Shown here: in pieces, positions 46,305 through 54,382 of the stretch
Layout of the letters: the number at the start of each line of letters is the position of its first letter
Position numbering within the stretch: position 1 is the first letter of the stretch
Source of the DNA: Methylumidiphilus sp963753955
GTDB lineage: Bacteria; Pseudomonadota; Gammaproteobacteria; Methylococcales; Methylococcaceae
Length of the DNA: 64,000 nucleotides
Assembly (NCBI GenBank): GCA_963753955.1
Contig: CAVWEM010000006.1
Coordinates: 106,814-170,813, forward strand
Reading direction: 5' to 3'
The notes under the pieces: model-generated
What the model saw: the letters and a program-made list of their open reading frames with translations, nothing else
Told to the model about the DNA's origin: nothing
Databases searched by the model: none
Made by a program: the position numbers and the translations under genes

Positions 46305-46963
46305 AGGTCTTTAGGGATCAGGTAGCCGACGCCGCGCACATTGACGATCCAGCTTGGCCCTAGCTTGCGGCGCAGGGAGTGGATATAGACCTCGATGGTG
46401 TTGCTTTCCACCTCCTCGCCCCAACCGTAGATGCTTTCCTCCAAGCGGCTACGCGACAGGGGGATTCCAGGCCGTTCCAGCAAGGCGGCCAGCAAGGCGT
46501 ATTCGCGGGCGGAGAGGTTCACCAAGGTGCCGTTCAAATGGACTTCATGCGTGACGGGGTTGGCTTTGAGGGGGCCGTGTTCGATCAGCGGTTCGGCCCG
46601 GCCCCCTTGTCTGCGCGTCAGGGCGCGGATGCGGGCGCTCAATTCGTCCAAGTCGAAAGGCTTGACTAGATAATCGTCCGCGCCGGCGTCCAAGCCTTTG
46701 ACGCGGTCAGCGACGGCGTCGCGGGCGGTAAGGATCAGCACAGGAATGGCGTTCTTCCTGGCCCGCAAGCCATGCAAGATTTCCAGTCCGGTTTTGCGTG
46801 GCAGGCCAAGGTCGAGCAGGAGCAACTCATAGGTGTCGTTGGCCAGCGAAAGCTCGGCTGCGACGCCGTCGCGCACCCAATCCACCGCATGGCCCTCCCG
46901 CTTGAGGCCGATCTGGACACTCTTACCGATCATCGTATCGTCTTCAACTAGCAATATGCGCAC
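46301..46963 (-). CDS. OmpR-family response regulator (QseB/PmrA type)
   Basis: The 220-residue regulator has an N-terminal receiver with acidic pocket LVEDDTM, phosphoacceptor Asp in ELLLLDLGLPRKTGLEIL and Lys in DAGADDYLVKPFDLDELSAR. The C-terminal winged helix reads LSAREYALLAALLERPGIPL, SRLEESIYGWGEEVESNTIE and IHSLRRKLG. It is co-transcribed with the kinase gene through a 4-nt overlap. Confidence 0.93.
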   Translation of the reverse strand: MRILLVEDDTMIGKSVQIGLKREGHAVDWVRDGVAAELSLANDTYELLLLDLGLPRKTGLEILHGLRARKNAIPVLILTARDAVADRVKGLDAGADDYLVKPFDLDELSARIRALTRRQGGRAEPLIEHGPLKANPVTHEVHLNGTLVNLSAREYALLAALLERPGIPLSRSRLEESIYGWGEEVESNTIEVYIHSLRRKLGPSWIVNVRGVGYLIPKDL

Positions 46964-47077
46964 AATACACTCGCTGATGTGGTGTTGCCTGCGGGCAAGT
47001 ATACCCTTGCGGCTATGGGCTTGTCTGGGTTTGGACGGGAGGCAGGGGCGATGGCCGAATGCGACTGGCTTTTGGGG

Positions 47078-47911
47078 TCATGCGGGATAAAAATACCGGG
47101 TCATCGCCTCGGCGTCGAAACGGTCGGCCAGGAAAAATGGCGGCCGGCCATGGGCCGAACACAGCCGGATCAAGTGTTCGCGGCGCTGGTTGTAGCCTTG
47201 GACGATTTTCTCACGCAGCCCCTTGCGCAGGAATAGGCGGCGGCATGAGCCGGTTTCCGGATCGTGCAGTTCCACCAGCCCGAAGTCCGGCAAGCGCCCG
47301 TATTCTCGGCTGTCCCACAGCACGACAGGCACCACATCGTGCAAGGCCAGCGCGTTGAACAGCGCTTCCAGTTCCGTATCCGGCAAATGGAAATCCGACA
47401 CCCAAAACACCAAGGCCCGCTGCCGCCCCAAATGTAAAGCCGCCTCCAACAGCCCATGGTGCTGGCCGGAATCGGGCTGGAATTGCCCGATCTGTCCGCG
47501 CCATTCCGCCGCGATGCCCTTGTGCCAGCGCAGCGGGAGGCTCAAATCCCAACGGATCGTCCCGTCGCAGGCGAAGCAGCCAAACGGGTCGCCGGTGCGC
47601 CAAGCCGACCACGCCAGCGCCTCGCCAAACCCCGCCAGCCTGGCGATCTTGCCCCGGAACCCCATCGACGCGGACACATCGGCCAGCAACCACACTGGAA
47701 TCGCCGCCCGGTGGCGGAAGCTTTTCACCATCAACTGCCCAAACGGATCGGCCAGCATGGCGCGGACATCCAAATGCCGGGCGTCCGGCTGGCTGGCGAA
47801 CGGCACGGAGCCTTGATACTCGAAGCCCCCGCCGGTTTGCGATCCTGGATGGTGTCCGGGATGCCCGCCTTGGGCTCGCCAGGGGATTTGGTAATTGAAT
47901 TCAGAGGGCAT
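47078..47911 (-). CDS. DUF58/vWA protein resembling MxaS
   Basis: The 277-residue product starts at the ATG 47911. It has the DUF58-type lead (QPDARHLDVRAMLADPFGQL) and a von Willebrand A-like fold with a MIDAS segment WLLADVSASMGFRGKIARL (DxSxS) and LVFWVSDFHLPDTELEALF. DUF58 proteins work with MoxR AAA+ ATPases. The methanol dehydrogenase maturation protein MxaS belongs here, and this protein looks more like MxaS than like general DUF58 proteins, by eye only. No moxR/mxaR or other mxa gene is beside it. Confidence 0.65.
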   Translation of the reverse strand: MPSEFNYQIPWRAQGGHPGHHPGSQTGGGFEYQGSVPFASQPDARHLDVRAMLADPFGQLMVKSFRHRAAIPVWLLADVSASMGFRGKIARLAGFGEALAWSAWRTGDPFGCFACDGTIRWDLSLPLRWHKGIAAEWRGQIGQFQPDSGQHHGLLEAALHLGRQRALVFWVSDFHLPDTELEALFNALALHDVVPVVLWDSREYGRLPDFGLVELHDPETGSCRRLFLRKGLREKIVQGYNQRREHLIRLCSAHGRPPFFLADRFDAEAMTRYFYPA

Positions 47912-48268
47912 GTTTACTCACGTCTCCCTTTGGGGAGAGCGGAGCGAGGGGGCGTAGCCGGCCGGGGTGAGGTGGTCAAGGTGCCACAAATCCGCCAAAG
48001 AAAATTCCACTGCATCAAATGGCTGGATGCCGATTTTATCATCGTCCTTCAAGGTGGCAATCTACGGCTATAGGGAAACAGGTTGTTGTCCCGGCCTTTA
48101 GCGCTCCCGCGCCCGCTGATCATTGCCATGTTTTATGTGGGACGATGACAATTCCGTCCAGGATGCTTGCTGATTGAAACCCACCCCTGCCACGCTTGGC
48201 GTTTAGTTGCGATAATCAGCGCCATCGTCCATCCGGCTCAACAGCCCACTAGGAAATTGTCCAAAGAC
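47912..48268. other. Intergenic region with REP-like fragment
   Basis: No gene is seen in these 357 nt. Near 47930-47980 stands a sequence related to the CTCTCCC/GGGAGAG-type repeats (CGTCTCCCTTTGGGGAGAG) followed by GC-rich AGCGAGGGGGCGTAGCCGGC. The restriction-system promoter presumably lies in the second half, but I cannot name its boxes. Confidence 0.5.
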
Positions 48269-48838
48269 ATGTTCGTCACCCAAATCCTCGATGATCTCAA
48301 CCGCGAATCCCTCATAGACCTGTTCGGCCTCGCCCCTGTCCTCAACGTCGAAGCCCGGCTCTCCGAAAAGTCCGGCAAGCCCTATGTGCAATGCCTGGCC
48401 CGCCACAAAGACGTGCAGGCGAGGCGGGAAGAAGTCGTCCGCCAACTCTGGTTGCACCGTCTCGAAAACCATTACCAATATCCGCTGTCCCGCCTGACGG
48501 TGGAATATCCTGTTACCTTTGGCCGCGATAGTTCCAAACGGGCCGACATCGTGGTGTTCGACGCCGACCGCCCGACGGTGCCTTATCTGGTCATCGAGGT
48601 CAAGCAAGGCAAGCTCAAAGACGGCAAGGAACAACTGCGCTCCTACACCCACGCCACCGGCGCACCGCTGGCGCTGTGGTGCAACGGCGTTCAAGCCATC
48701 GCTTGGCATCGCAAGAACCCGAACTATTTTGTCGAAATCCCCGACATCCCCGCCGCCCACCAAACCATCGACGACATCGCCGGCCAGCCGTGGACGGTGG
48801 ACAACCTGATCGAGATCGAGAAAAAGCGCGAGGCCTAA
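48269..48838 (+). CDS. PD-(D/E)XK nuclease domain, HsdR N-terminal type (nuclease part of a BcgI-like R-M protein)
   Basis: This 189-residue product is an HSDR_N-type nuclease domain. The catalytic residues are Asp93 in RADIVVFDAD and Glu110/Lys112 in VPYLVIEVKQGK, and HATGAPLALWCNGVQAIAW follows. It ends at TAA (48836-48838) after EIEKKREA. The methylase gene follows in the same frame with no frameshift and with a natural linker (GKGARSLKQLIEDMEDEVLA). So nuclease and methylase were probably one polypeptide of about 666 residues, as in BcgI A-type proteins, now split by one stop codon. The ATG at 48269 is chosen for the MFVTQILDDLNRES start. Confidence 0.75.
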   Translation: MFVTQILDDLNRESLIDLFGLAPVLNVEARLSEKSGKPYVQCLARHKDVQARREEVVRQLWLHRLENHYQYPLSRLTVEYPVTFGRDSSKRADIVVFDADRPTVPYLVIEVKQGKLKDGKEQLRSYTHATGAPLALWCNGVQAIAWHRKNPNYFVEIPDIPAAHQTIDDIAGQPWTVDNLIEIEKKREA

Positions 48839-48865
48839 GGCAAAGGGGCGCGTAGCCTCAAGCAA

Positions 48866-50269
48866 TTGATTGAAGACATGGAGGACGAAGTGCTCGCCAA
48901 TGCCGGAGTGGACGTGTTCGAGGAAGTCTTCAAGCTCATCTTCACCAAGCTTTACGACGAAATGTATTGCTTTAGAAAGCGCCATAGGTACCTGCGCTTC
49001 CGCAACAGCAACACCGCCGCCCAGTTGAAAGCCAATATCCAAGCCCTGTTTGACGATGCCCGCAAGCAATGGCCCGGCGTGTTTTCCGAAGATGAGAAGG
49101 TCAAGCTCGGCCCGGAGCATTTGCAGGTTTGCATCGGCTCCTTGGAGGAATGGAAGCTGTTCAACTCCAACCTGGACGTGGTGGATGAAGCCTTTGAGTA
49201 CCTGGTCAACAAATCCTCAAAAGGCGAGAAGGGCCAGTATTTCACGCCGCGTTGGGTCATCGACCTGTGCGTGAAGATGCTCAATCCCCATGAAACGGAA
49301 ACCGTCATCGACACCGCCTGCGGTTCGGCGGGGTTTACCGTACACGCCATTTTTCATGTTTGGAAACAGATACTCCAAGACGAAGGCTTGCCGGTTTCCC
49401 ATTTATTCACGATGGAAGACAAGCCGCAACGCTGCAAGGATTATGTGAAGGATAAGGTATTCGCCATCGACTTTGACGAAAAGTCTGTCCGCGTGGCCCG
49501 CTGCCTAAACCTCATTGCGGGCGATGGGCAAACCAATGTGTTGCATTTGAATACCCTAGATTGGCCGAAATGGGACGAGCGCATCAACCAAGATGAAGAC
49601 TGGCGCGACACTTACGGAGAAGGCTGGAAACAACTCAAACAACTGCGGGCCGTCAAGCACGACAACCGGGGGTTTCAATTCGATGTACTCATGGCGAATC
49701 CGCCGTTCGCCGGCGACATCAAACAAAGCGATATGCTCTCGCCCTATGAACTGGGCCATAAAACCAATGGCAAACTAGAAACCAAAGTCGGGCGGGATTT
49801 ATTATTTATCGAACGCAACCTGGATTTCCTCCGGCCCGGCGGGCGCATGGCGATAGTCTTGCCGCAAGGCCGCTTCAACAATTCCAGCGACAAGCGGGTG
49901 CGGGAATTCATTGCCGAGCGCTGCCGCATCCTCGCCGTGGTCGGCCTGCATCCCAATACCTTCAAGCCCCACACCGGCACCAAGACCAGCGTGTTGTTCG
50001 TGCAGAAATGGAACGACAACCCCGGTTCCCGCTATTACTGCCCGAAAGTGGACGATTACCCGATTTTCTTTGCCACGCAAAAGAAAGAATCGAGGGACAC
50101 CAGCGGCGAGAAGATCATCGCCAAAGACGCCGACGGCAACCTCCTGCGCGACAGCCACGGCCATTGGGTCATCCAGCATGATTTCTTCAACCACGACGGT
50201 TTGACCCAAGACGGCATCGCCGAGGCTTTCCAAGAATTCGCGGCGAAAGAGGGCTTAAGTTTTTTTTGA
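48866..50269 (+). CDS. N6-adenine DNA methyltransferase, HsdM type
   Basis: The 467-residue product is read from the TTG at 48866, an arbitrary start because the frame is open back to the TAA at 48836. An HsdM-like helical N-terminus (VFEEVFKLIFTKLYDEMYC, GEKGQYFTPRWVIDLCVKML) leads to SAM motif I DTACGSAGF (149-157) and catalytic motif IV NPPF (278-281) in VLMANPPFAGDIKQSDMLSP. GRMAIVLPQGRFNNSSDKRV and HTGTKTSVLFVQKW follow. It methylates adenine in the recognition site given by the downstream specificity subunit. No HsdR helicase motor is present nearby. Confidence 0.9.
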   Translation: MIEDMEDEVLANAGVDVFEEVFKLIFTKLYDEMYCFRKRHRYLRFRNSNTAAQLKANIQALFDDARKQWPGVFSEDEKVKLGPEHLQVCIGSLEEWKLFNSNLDVVDEAFEYLVNKSSKGEKGQYFTPRWVIDLCVKMLNPHETETVIDTACGSAGFTVHAIFHVWKQILQDEGLPVSHLFTMEDKPQRCKDYVKDKVFAIDFDEKSVRVARCLNLIAGDGQTNVLHLNTLDWPKWDERINQDEDWRDTYGEGWKQLKQLRAVKHDNRGFQFDVLMANPPFAGDIKQSDMLSPYELGHKTNGKLETKVGRDLLFIERNLDFLRPGGRMAIVLPQGRFNNSSDKRVREFIAERCRILAVVGLHPNTFKPHTGTKTSVLFVQKWNDNPGSRYYCPKVDDYPIFFATQKKESRDTSGEKIIAKDADGNLLRDSHGHWVIQHDFFNHDGLTQDGIAEAFQEFAAKEGLSFF

Positions 50270-51735
50270 ACAGCCCCTTTGACGAGGCCCGGTATCGGGG
50301 CTTGTTGGAGGGGCTGGAAGCATCCGAGATACCTTTGTCGGCGTTGGAACGGACTGTGCGGATGGATTCAGAGTTTTTCCGGCCCAAGCATTTGCTTGTC
50401 GCCGGGAAATTAGCCGTTCGTGACACGCAATCCGTCACCAATATTACTGCTATCTCAGATGGCAACCATTTCGCCATCAGCGAGGAATTCTGCGAAGAAG
50501 GTATACCCTATTACCGTGGGCAAGATGTTGTGGGTCATTTCTTCATTGAGCAATCCACGCCAGTTTTCATAACGGAAAAGGCGTACCTGGAACCATTCAT
50601 GACTCGATCCCACTTGCAACGTGGGGATGTGCTGCTTTCTATCGTAGGCAGCATCGGGGAAGCCAGCCTAGTAACGGACAATAAGCCCGCGACGTGTAGT
50701 TGTAAACTGGCGATCCTAAGGCCTCAAGGCATAGCACCCGAATATCTATCCATATTTTTGCGCTCCGAATATGGCCGCAACCAAATCGAGCGATTCACAC
50801 GGGGAGCCGTGCAAATGGGCCTATTGTTGGAGGACATGGATCAAATCCGTGTGGCTCGTCTAGCGCCGGATTTTGAAGCAGTGATTGTTGAGGTAGTCAA
50901 AGACGCGCAACAAAGTCTGGATCATGCGATTGCTACGATAGCGAAGGCCGAACAAACTCTCCTCCGCGCACTCGGCCTGGAAAACTGGCAACCGCCGGAA
51001 CCTCTGACCTACACCCGTCCCAGCCGTGATGCCTTCGCTGCCGGGCGATTAGATGCCGAGCATTTCCAAGAAAAGTATTATGCCGCCCGTTCAGCACTTA
51101 GCGCAGCCGGTGCATTAGAGTTTTTGCCCATTGAGGATTTGTTAGTTTCCATCACCAATGGACAGACTCCACTGCGACATGACTTATCTGTGGGCGAAGT
51201 CCCTTTTCTTTGTGCTGAACACGTTTCCGACTATGAAATTGATTTCAACGGCGAGAAGCGAATACTGGAAACCCACCATCGTAATGAACTTGCCCGAACT
51301 GCGCTAAAGAATGGGGATGTGCTGTTGACGATCAAGGGACGAGTCGGTAATGCAGCAATAGCCGAAAATGTTCCTGGCATGATTAACATTAACCAAGACG
51401 TGGCCTTGCTTCGCTTCAATGACCGACTACCGATCTGGTATATTGTCGCATTTATCAATAATCAGTTTGGCAAACTACAAACTGAGCAGATGTGTACTGG
51501 TGCTATCAATCCATTTCTTGGTTTATTCAGTATCAAGCAGTTTGTCGTGCCGGTTTTTGAAGATAGCCTTATGGCGGAAATTGCAGAAGAAACGCGCTCT
51601 CAAGTCCAAGCAGCAAGAAAAGCCCGCCGCCGCGCCGCCGAACTCCTCGAAGCCGCCAAAAGCGCCGTAGAAATAGCCATCGAAGACTCCGAAGCGGCGG
51701 CCTTGGCCTGGCTCGAACCCGTGAACAACCCCTGA
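50266..51735 (+). CDS. Restriction-modification specificity subunit (HsdS type)
   Basis: The 489-residue product starts at TTG 50266, overlapping the methylase stop by 4 nt. It has two target-recognition halves: FCEEGIPYYRGQDVVGHFFI ... LQRGDVLLSIVGSIGEASLV and VSITNGQTPLRHDLSVGEVP ... LKNGDVLLTIKGRVGNAAIA. Each is followed by helical conserved regions (AIATIAKAEQTLLRALGL; ARKARRRAAELLEAAKSAVE). Two TRDs predict a bipartite recognition sequence. The TRD parts are more AT-rich than the helical parts, as is usual for exchanged TRDs. Confidence 0.9.
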   Translation: MNSPFDEARYRGLLEGLEASEIPLSALERTVRMDSEFFRPKHLLVAGKLAVRDTQSVTNITAISDGNHFAISEEFCEEGIPYYRGQDVVGHFFIEQSTPVFITEKAYLEPFMTRSHLQRGDVLLSIVGSIGEASLVTDNKPATCSCKLAILRPQGIAPEYLSIFLRSEYGRNQIERFTRGAVQMGLLLEDMDQIRVARLAPDFEAVIVEVVKDAQQSLDHAIATIAKAEQTLLRALGLENWQPPEPLTYTRPSRDAFAAGRLDAEHFQEKYYAARSALSAAGALEFLPIEDLLVSITNGQTPLRHDLSVGEVPFLCAEHVSDYEIDFNGEKRILETHHRNELARTALKNGDVLLTIKGRVGNAAIAENVPGMININQDVALLRFNDRLPIWYIVAFINNQFGKLQTEQMCTGAINPFLGLFSIKQFVVPVFEDSLMAEIAEETRSQVQAARKARRRAAELLEAAKSAVEIAIEDSEAAALAWLEPVNNP

Positions 51736-51745
51736 GCCTCGCCCT

Positions 51746-51773
51746 GTCATTCCGGCATCCTGGCCGGAATGAC
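51746..51773. repeat. Perfect 11-bp palindrome after hsdS (REP-like, possible terminator)
   Basis: GTCATTCCGGC, loop ATCCTG, GCCGGAATGAC. This GTCATTCCGGC-type hairpin is a very common dispersed repeat. Here it lies 11 nt after the specificity gene and could end its transcript. A related sequence (GTCATACCGGC) occurs near 60063. Confidence 0.7.
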
Positions 51774-51866
51774 GAAGTGCAATGGATCGCTTTTGCTCAA
51801 AATGAGAATTGCTGAACGCGGCCACTTCCGCTTGCAAGCCTGCGCCATTGGCGTATTCTATCACCC

Positions 51867-52190
51867 ATGCACACCATCGTCGAAACCGAAACATTCTTCC
51901 GTCTCTGGCCGTATTACTGGACGGAGGAGGAACGTGGCGCGTTCGCTTCATGGCTGTCTCAGCATCAAGAACAAGGCGATGTCGTCCAGGGTTCTGGCGG
52001 AGTGTGGAAAATCCGCTGGACACGCGCAGGCTCCGGGAAATCTAGCGGGGTGCGCGTGATTTATTTCAACCGGCTCGCCAGTGGGCAAATCTGTTTGCTG
52101 TTTATCTACGCCAAGAACGAGTTCGACTCCATTGCCGGACACAAGCTAAAGGAGCTTAAAGATGCGACCGAAAAAACCCTTGACCGATGA
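51867..52190 (+). CDS. RelE/HigB-like toxin
   Basis: The 107-residue product has the RelE-fold features of HigB-2 type toxins: a long N-terminal helix region (TEEERGAFASWLSQHQEQGD), then GSGGVWKIRWTRAGSGKSSG, VRVIYFNRLASGQICLLFIY and AKNEFDSIAGHKLKELKDAT. Such toxins cut mRNA at the ribosome. It overlaps the antitoxin gene by 29 nt in the toxin-first order typical of HigBA. Confidence 0.85.
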   Translation: MHTIVETETFFRLWPYYWTEEERGAFASWLSQHQEQGDVVQGSGGVWKIRWTRAGSGKSSGVRVIYFNRLASGQICLLFIYAKNEFDSIAGHKLKELKDATEKTLDR

Positions 52191-52473
52191 AGAGCTGGCC
52201 CGGTGGGAGGCGTCACGCGACATGGTGGCGGAGTTGGAGCAGTCCATCCGTGAAATGAACGCGGGCCAATATGCCGAAGTGGCCGTCTCGCCCGTGGCCG
52301 CGACACGCGCCCAAACCGGCCTTTCCCAGTTGGATTTCGCCAAGCTCCTCGGCGTCTCCGTCCGCACCCTCCAACAATGGGAACAGGGCCGCAGGCAGCC
52401 TTCCGGCGCGGCCAAGACCTTGCTCGCCATCGCCGAGAAACGGCCTGAAGTCTTGCGGGAGTTGGCCGCGTAA
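52162..52473 (+). CDS. XRE-family antitoxin (HigA-like)
   Basis: The 103-residue product has an N-terminal toxin-binding part (DEELARWEASRDMVAELEQS) and a helix-turn-helix (RAQTGLSQLDFAKLLGVSVR, TLQQWEQGRRQPSGAAKTLL). It should neutralise the upstream RelE-like toxin and repress the pair. The gene starts inside the toxin gene. Confidence 0.87.
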   Translation: MRPKKPLTDEELARWEASRDMVAELEQSIREMNAGQYAEVAVSPVAATRAQTGLSQLDFAKLLGVSVRTLQQWEQGRRQPSGAAKTLLAIAEKRPEVLRELAA

Positions 52474-52531
52474 ATCCGAACCGGCAAGGGAATCAATGCC
52501 TCCAATCCATCCACCCACAGGAACCACCGCC

Positions 52532-53092
52532 ATGTCCACCGCACGCGATGAAATCTGGGAAATACTGAACAAACTCGCCCGCAGTTCGGAGGAAACCGAC
52601 CAACGCATGAAAGAAACCGACCGGCAAATGAAGGAAACCGACCGCAAGCTGAAGGAAGTGACCACGGCCATCGGGCGGCTGGGTAACCGCTTGGGACAGT
52701 TTGTCGAGGAGATGGTGCGCCCCGCCGCCGTGCGCGTGTTCCAGGAGCGGGGCATTGCGGTGCATCAGGTGTTTCCCCGCGCTTACGCCGAGCGCGACGG
52801 CGATGCGATGGAAATCGACTTGCTGGTGGTCAACGGTTCCGATGCGGTGTTGATCGAGGTCAAAAGCGAATTGAAGGTGGACGATGTCAAGGAGCATGTC
52901 GGGCGCTTGGAACGCTTCAAGAAGCTGTTTCCGCAATATGCCGGTTTCCGGGTGATGGGCGCGGTGGCGGGGATGGTCGTCCCTGAGGACGCAGCCCGCT
53001 TCGCTTATCGACAGGGTTTATTCGTTCTGGCCCAAAACGGCGAGACAGTGTCCATCCGCAACGATTTGGCCTTCCAGCCAGGGGTTTGGTAA
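52532..53092 (+). CDS. DUF3782-type coiled-coil/nuclease-fold protein
   Basis: The 186-residue product starts at the ATG 52532. The N-terminus has near-perfect heptad units QRMKETD, RQMKETD, RKLKEV (about 25-45), forming a coiled coil encoded by a tandem DNA repeat. The C-terminal half reads AMEIDLLVVNGSDAVLIEVK with Asp and ExK as in PD-(D/E)XK nucleases, then GRLERFKKLFPQYAGFRVMG. Proteins of this kind (DUF3782) are frequent in cyanobacteria and sulfur oxidisers; their substrate is unknown. The location behind a restriction system and a toxin pair suggests a defence or mobile-element setting. Confidence 0.75.
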   Translation: MSTARDEIWEILNKLARSSEETDQRMKETDRQMKETDRKLKEVTTAIGRLGNRLGQFVEEMVRPAAVRVFQERGIAVHQVFPRAYAERDGDAMEIDLLVVNGSDAVLIEVKSELKVDDVKEHVGRLERFKKLFPQYAGFRVMGAVAGMVVPEDAARFAYRQGLFVLAQNGETVSIRNDLAFQPGVW

Positions 53093-53108
53093 GCCGCAGG
53101 CCGAATCC

Positions 53109-53747
53109 ATGAACCCTGCCAAACGCCGCCAAATCTTCGATAAGCTCGCCGAGGCCATCCCCGAACCGACCACGGAACTGAATTATGCCAGTCCCTTCGA
53201 GTTGCTGGTCGCAGTGGTGCTGTCGGCGCAGGCGACGGACAAGGGCGTCAACAAGGCCACTGCCAAGCTGTTCCCTGTCGCCAACACGCCGCAGGCCATT
53301 TTCGATCTAGGTGAGGAGGGCTTGAAGGAATACGTCAAAACCATCGGCCTGTTCAACAGCAAGGCGAAAAACATCATCGAACTGTGCCGCTTGCTGTTGG
53401 AAAAGCACGGCGGCGAGGTGCCGGGCAACCGCGAGGCGTTGGAAGCCTTGCCAGGCGTCGGCCGCAAGACCGCTAATGTGATCCTCAACACCGCCTTCGG
53501 CCAACCAACCATCGCCGTGGACACCCATATCTTCCGCGTATCCAACCGCACCGGGCTGGCCCCCGGCAAGACCGTGCTGGAGGTGGAAAAAAAACTGGAA
53601 CGCCACACACCGAAAGAACATAAACAGGACGCCCACCATTTGCTGATCCTGCACGGACGCTATACCTGCATCGCCCGCAAGCCGCGTTGTGGTTCATGCG
53701 TCATCGCCGATTTATGCGAATACAGGGATAAGACCGAAACGGATTGA
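53109..53747 (+). CDS. nth: Endonuclease III
   Basis: Nth is a DNA glycosylase/AP lyase for oxidised pyrimidines. The 212-residue product has SPFELLVAVVLSAQATDKGV, the helix-hairpin-helix LPGVGRKTANVILNTAFG with the catalytic Lys, VDTHIFRVSNRTGLAPG with the catalytic Asp, and the [4Fe-4S] motif CIARKPRCGSCVIADLC (C-x6-C-x2-C-x5-C). The start is the ATG at 53109. It is separate from rnfB, although nth often ends the rnf operon in gammaproteobacteria. Confidence 0.96.
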   Translation: MNPAKRRQIFDKLAEAIPEPTTELNYASPFELLVAVVLSAQATDKGVNKATAKLFPVANTPQAIFDLGEEGLKEYVKTIGLFNSKAKNIIELCRLLLEKHGGEVPGNREALEALPGVGRKTANVILNTAFGQPTIAVDTHIFRVSNRTGLAPGKTVLEVEKKLERHTPKEHKQDAHHLLILHGRYTCIARKPRCGSCVIADLCEYRDKTETD

Positions 53748-53926
53748 ATATCCTTATTCCCGCCACTGCACAAAGCCGCGCCGTTATGTGAGAATAAGCC
53801 GCCACCTGACGCGATACGCTTGGCCGACGCGGGCTATGGCCATCGCACCTTTGCCGAAGTCCGCAGTCAAACGCCTGTGCGTAGCCGCACAAGACAACAG
53901 GCATTCACCCCAACAAGAGGACTCCC

Positions 53927-54331
53927 ATGAAAAAGAAATCCCTAGCCGCCGCCATCGGCGCGAGCTTCGTCACCTCCCTGTCCGCCGGCGCAGTCAGCGC
54001 TGCGGAGAATCCCTTCGCGCTGAAGGATCTGCCCTCGGGCTACACCCATGTCGCAGACGTCGTTCCCTATCAAGGCAAGCCCGGTGAACCGGCCAAGTCA
54101 GCGGAAGCGGCCAAGCCAACGGCGGAAGCCAAATGCGGTGCCGATGTCATGAAGAACAACCCGGAAATGAAATGCGGCGCTTCCATGATGGACATGGGCA
54201 AACAGGCACCGGCTGCGGCCCAGGACACCAAAAAGGCTGTTGAAATGAAATGCGCCGGCATGAAGATGGACGGCGCGGCTCCGGCCCCCGCCGCCCCCCC
54301 GGCAGCGGCTCCCGAAGCGCCCAAGCAGTAA
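53927..54331 (+). CDS. Bufferin/HvfA-like metal-binding RiPP precursor
   Basis: The 134-residue precursor starts at the ATG 53927 with GAGGA upstream. A signal peptide (MKKKSLAAAIGASFVTSLSA, cut near residue 26) is followed by AENPFALKDLPSGYTHVADV, the ENPFA-x-SGY lead found in HvfA-type precursors. The core then has only three cysteines, in AKCGA (Cys70), MKCGA (Cys83) and MKCAG (Cys109), with many Met around them, and an Ala/Pro-rich tail. In bufferin and HvfA systems the DUF692 enzyme converts such Cys to heterocycles that bind copper. The usual repeats are EGKCG, so this is a variant core. The enzyme and partner genes follow on the same strand. Confidence 0.8.
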   Translation: MKKKSLAAAIGASFVTSLSAGAVSAAENPFALKDLPSGYTHVADVVPYQGKPGEPAKSAEAAKPTAEAKCGADVMKNNPEMKCGASMMDMGKQAPAAAQDTKKAVEMKCAGMKMDGAAPAPAAPPAAAPEAPKQ

Positions 54332-54342
54332 ATCCACTCCCG

Positions 54343-54367
54343 ATCAGGCCGGTTCGTCCGGCCTGAT
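54343..54367 (+). terminator. Hairpin between the precursor and DUF692 genes
   Basis: A perfect 10-bp stem ATCAGGCCGG/CCGGCCTGAT with loop TTCGT lies 12 nt after the precursor stop and 16 nt before the DUF692 start. Only a weak T content follows. It may work as a partial terminator or as an mRNA-stabilising end, giving more precursor than enzyme. Confidence 0.55.
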
Positions 54368-54382
54368 TGTCAATCTTCACTT

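Noticed and set aside
48203..49120. Minus-strand frame of 305 codons over the nuclease/methylase genes
   Set aside because: Antisense to catalytic motifs of both domains, so a shadow.
48269..51735. Complete type I restriction system
   Set aside because: No HsdR motor with helicase motifs is present; only the HsdR N-terminal nuclease domain is. The BcgI-like reading fits better.
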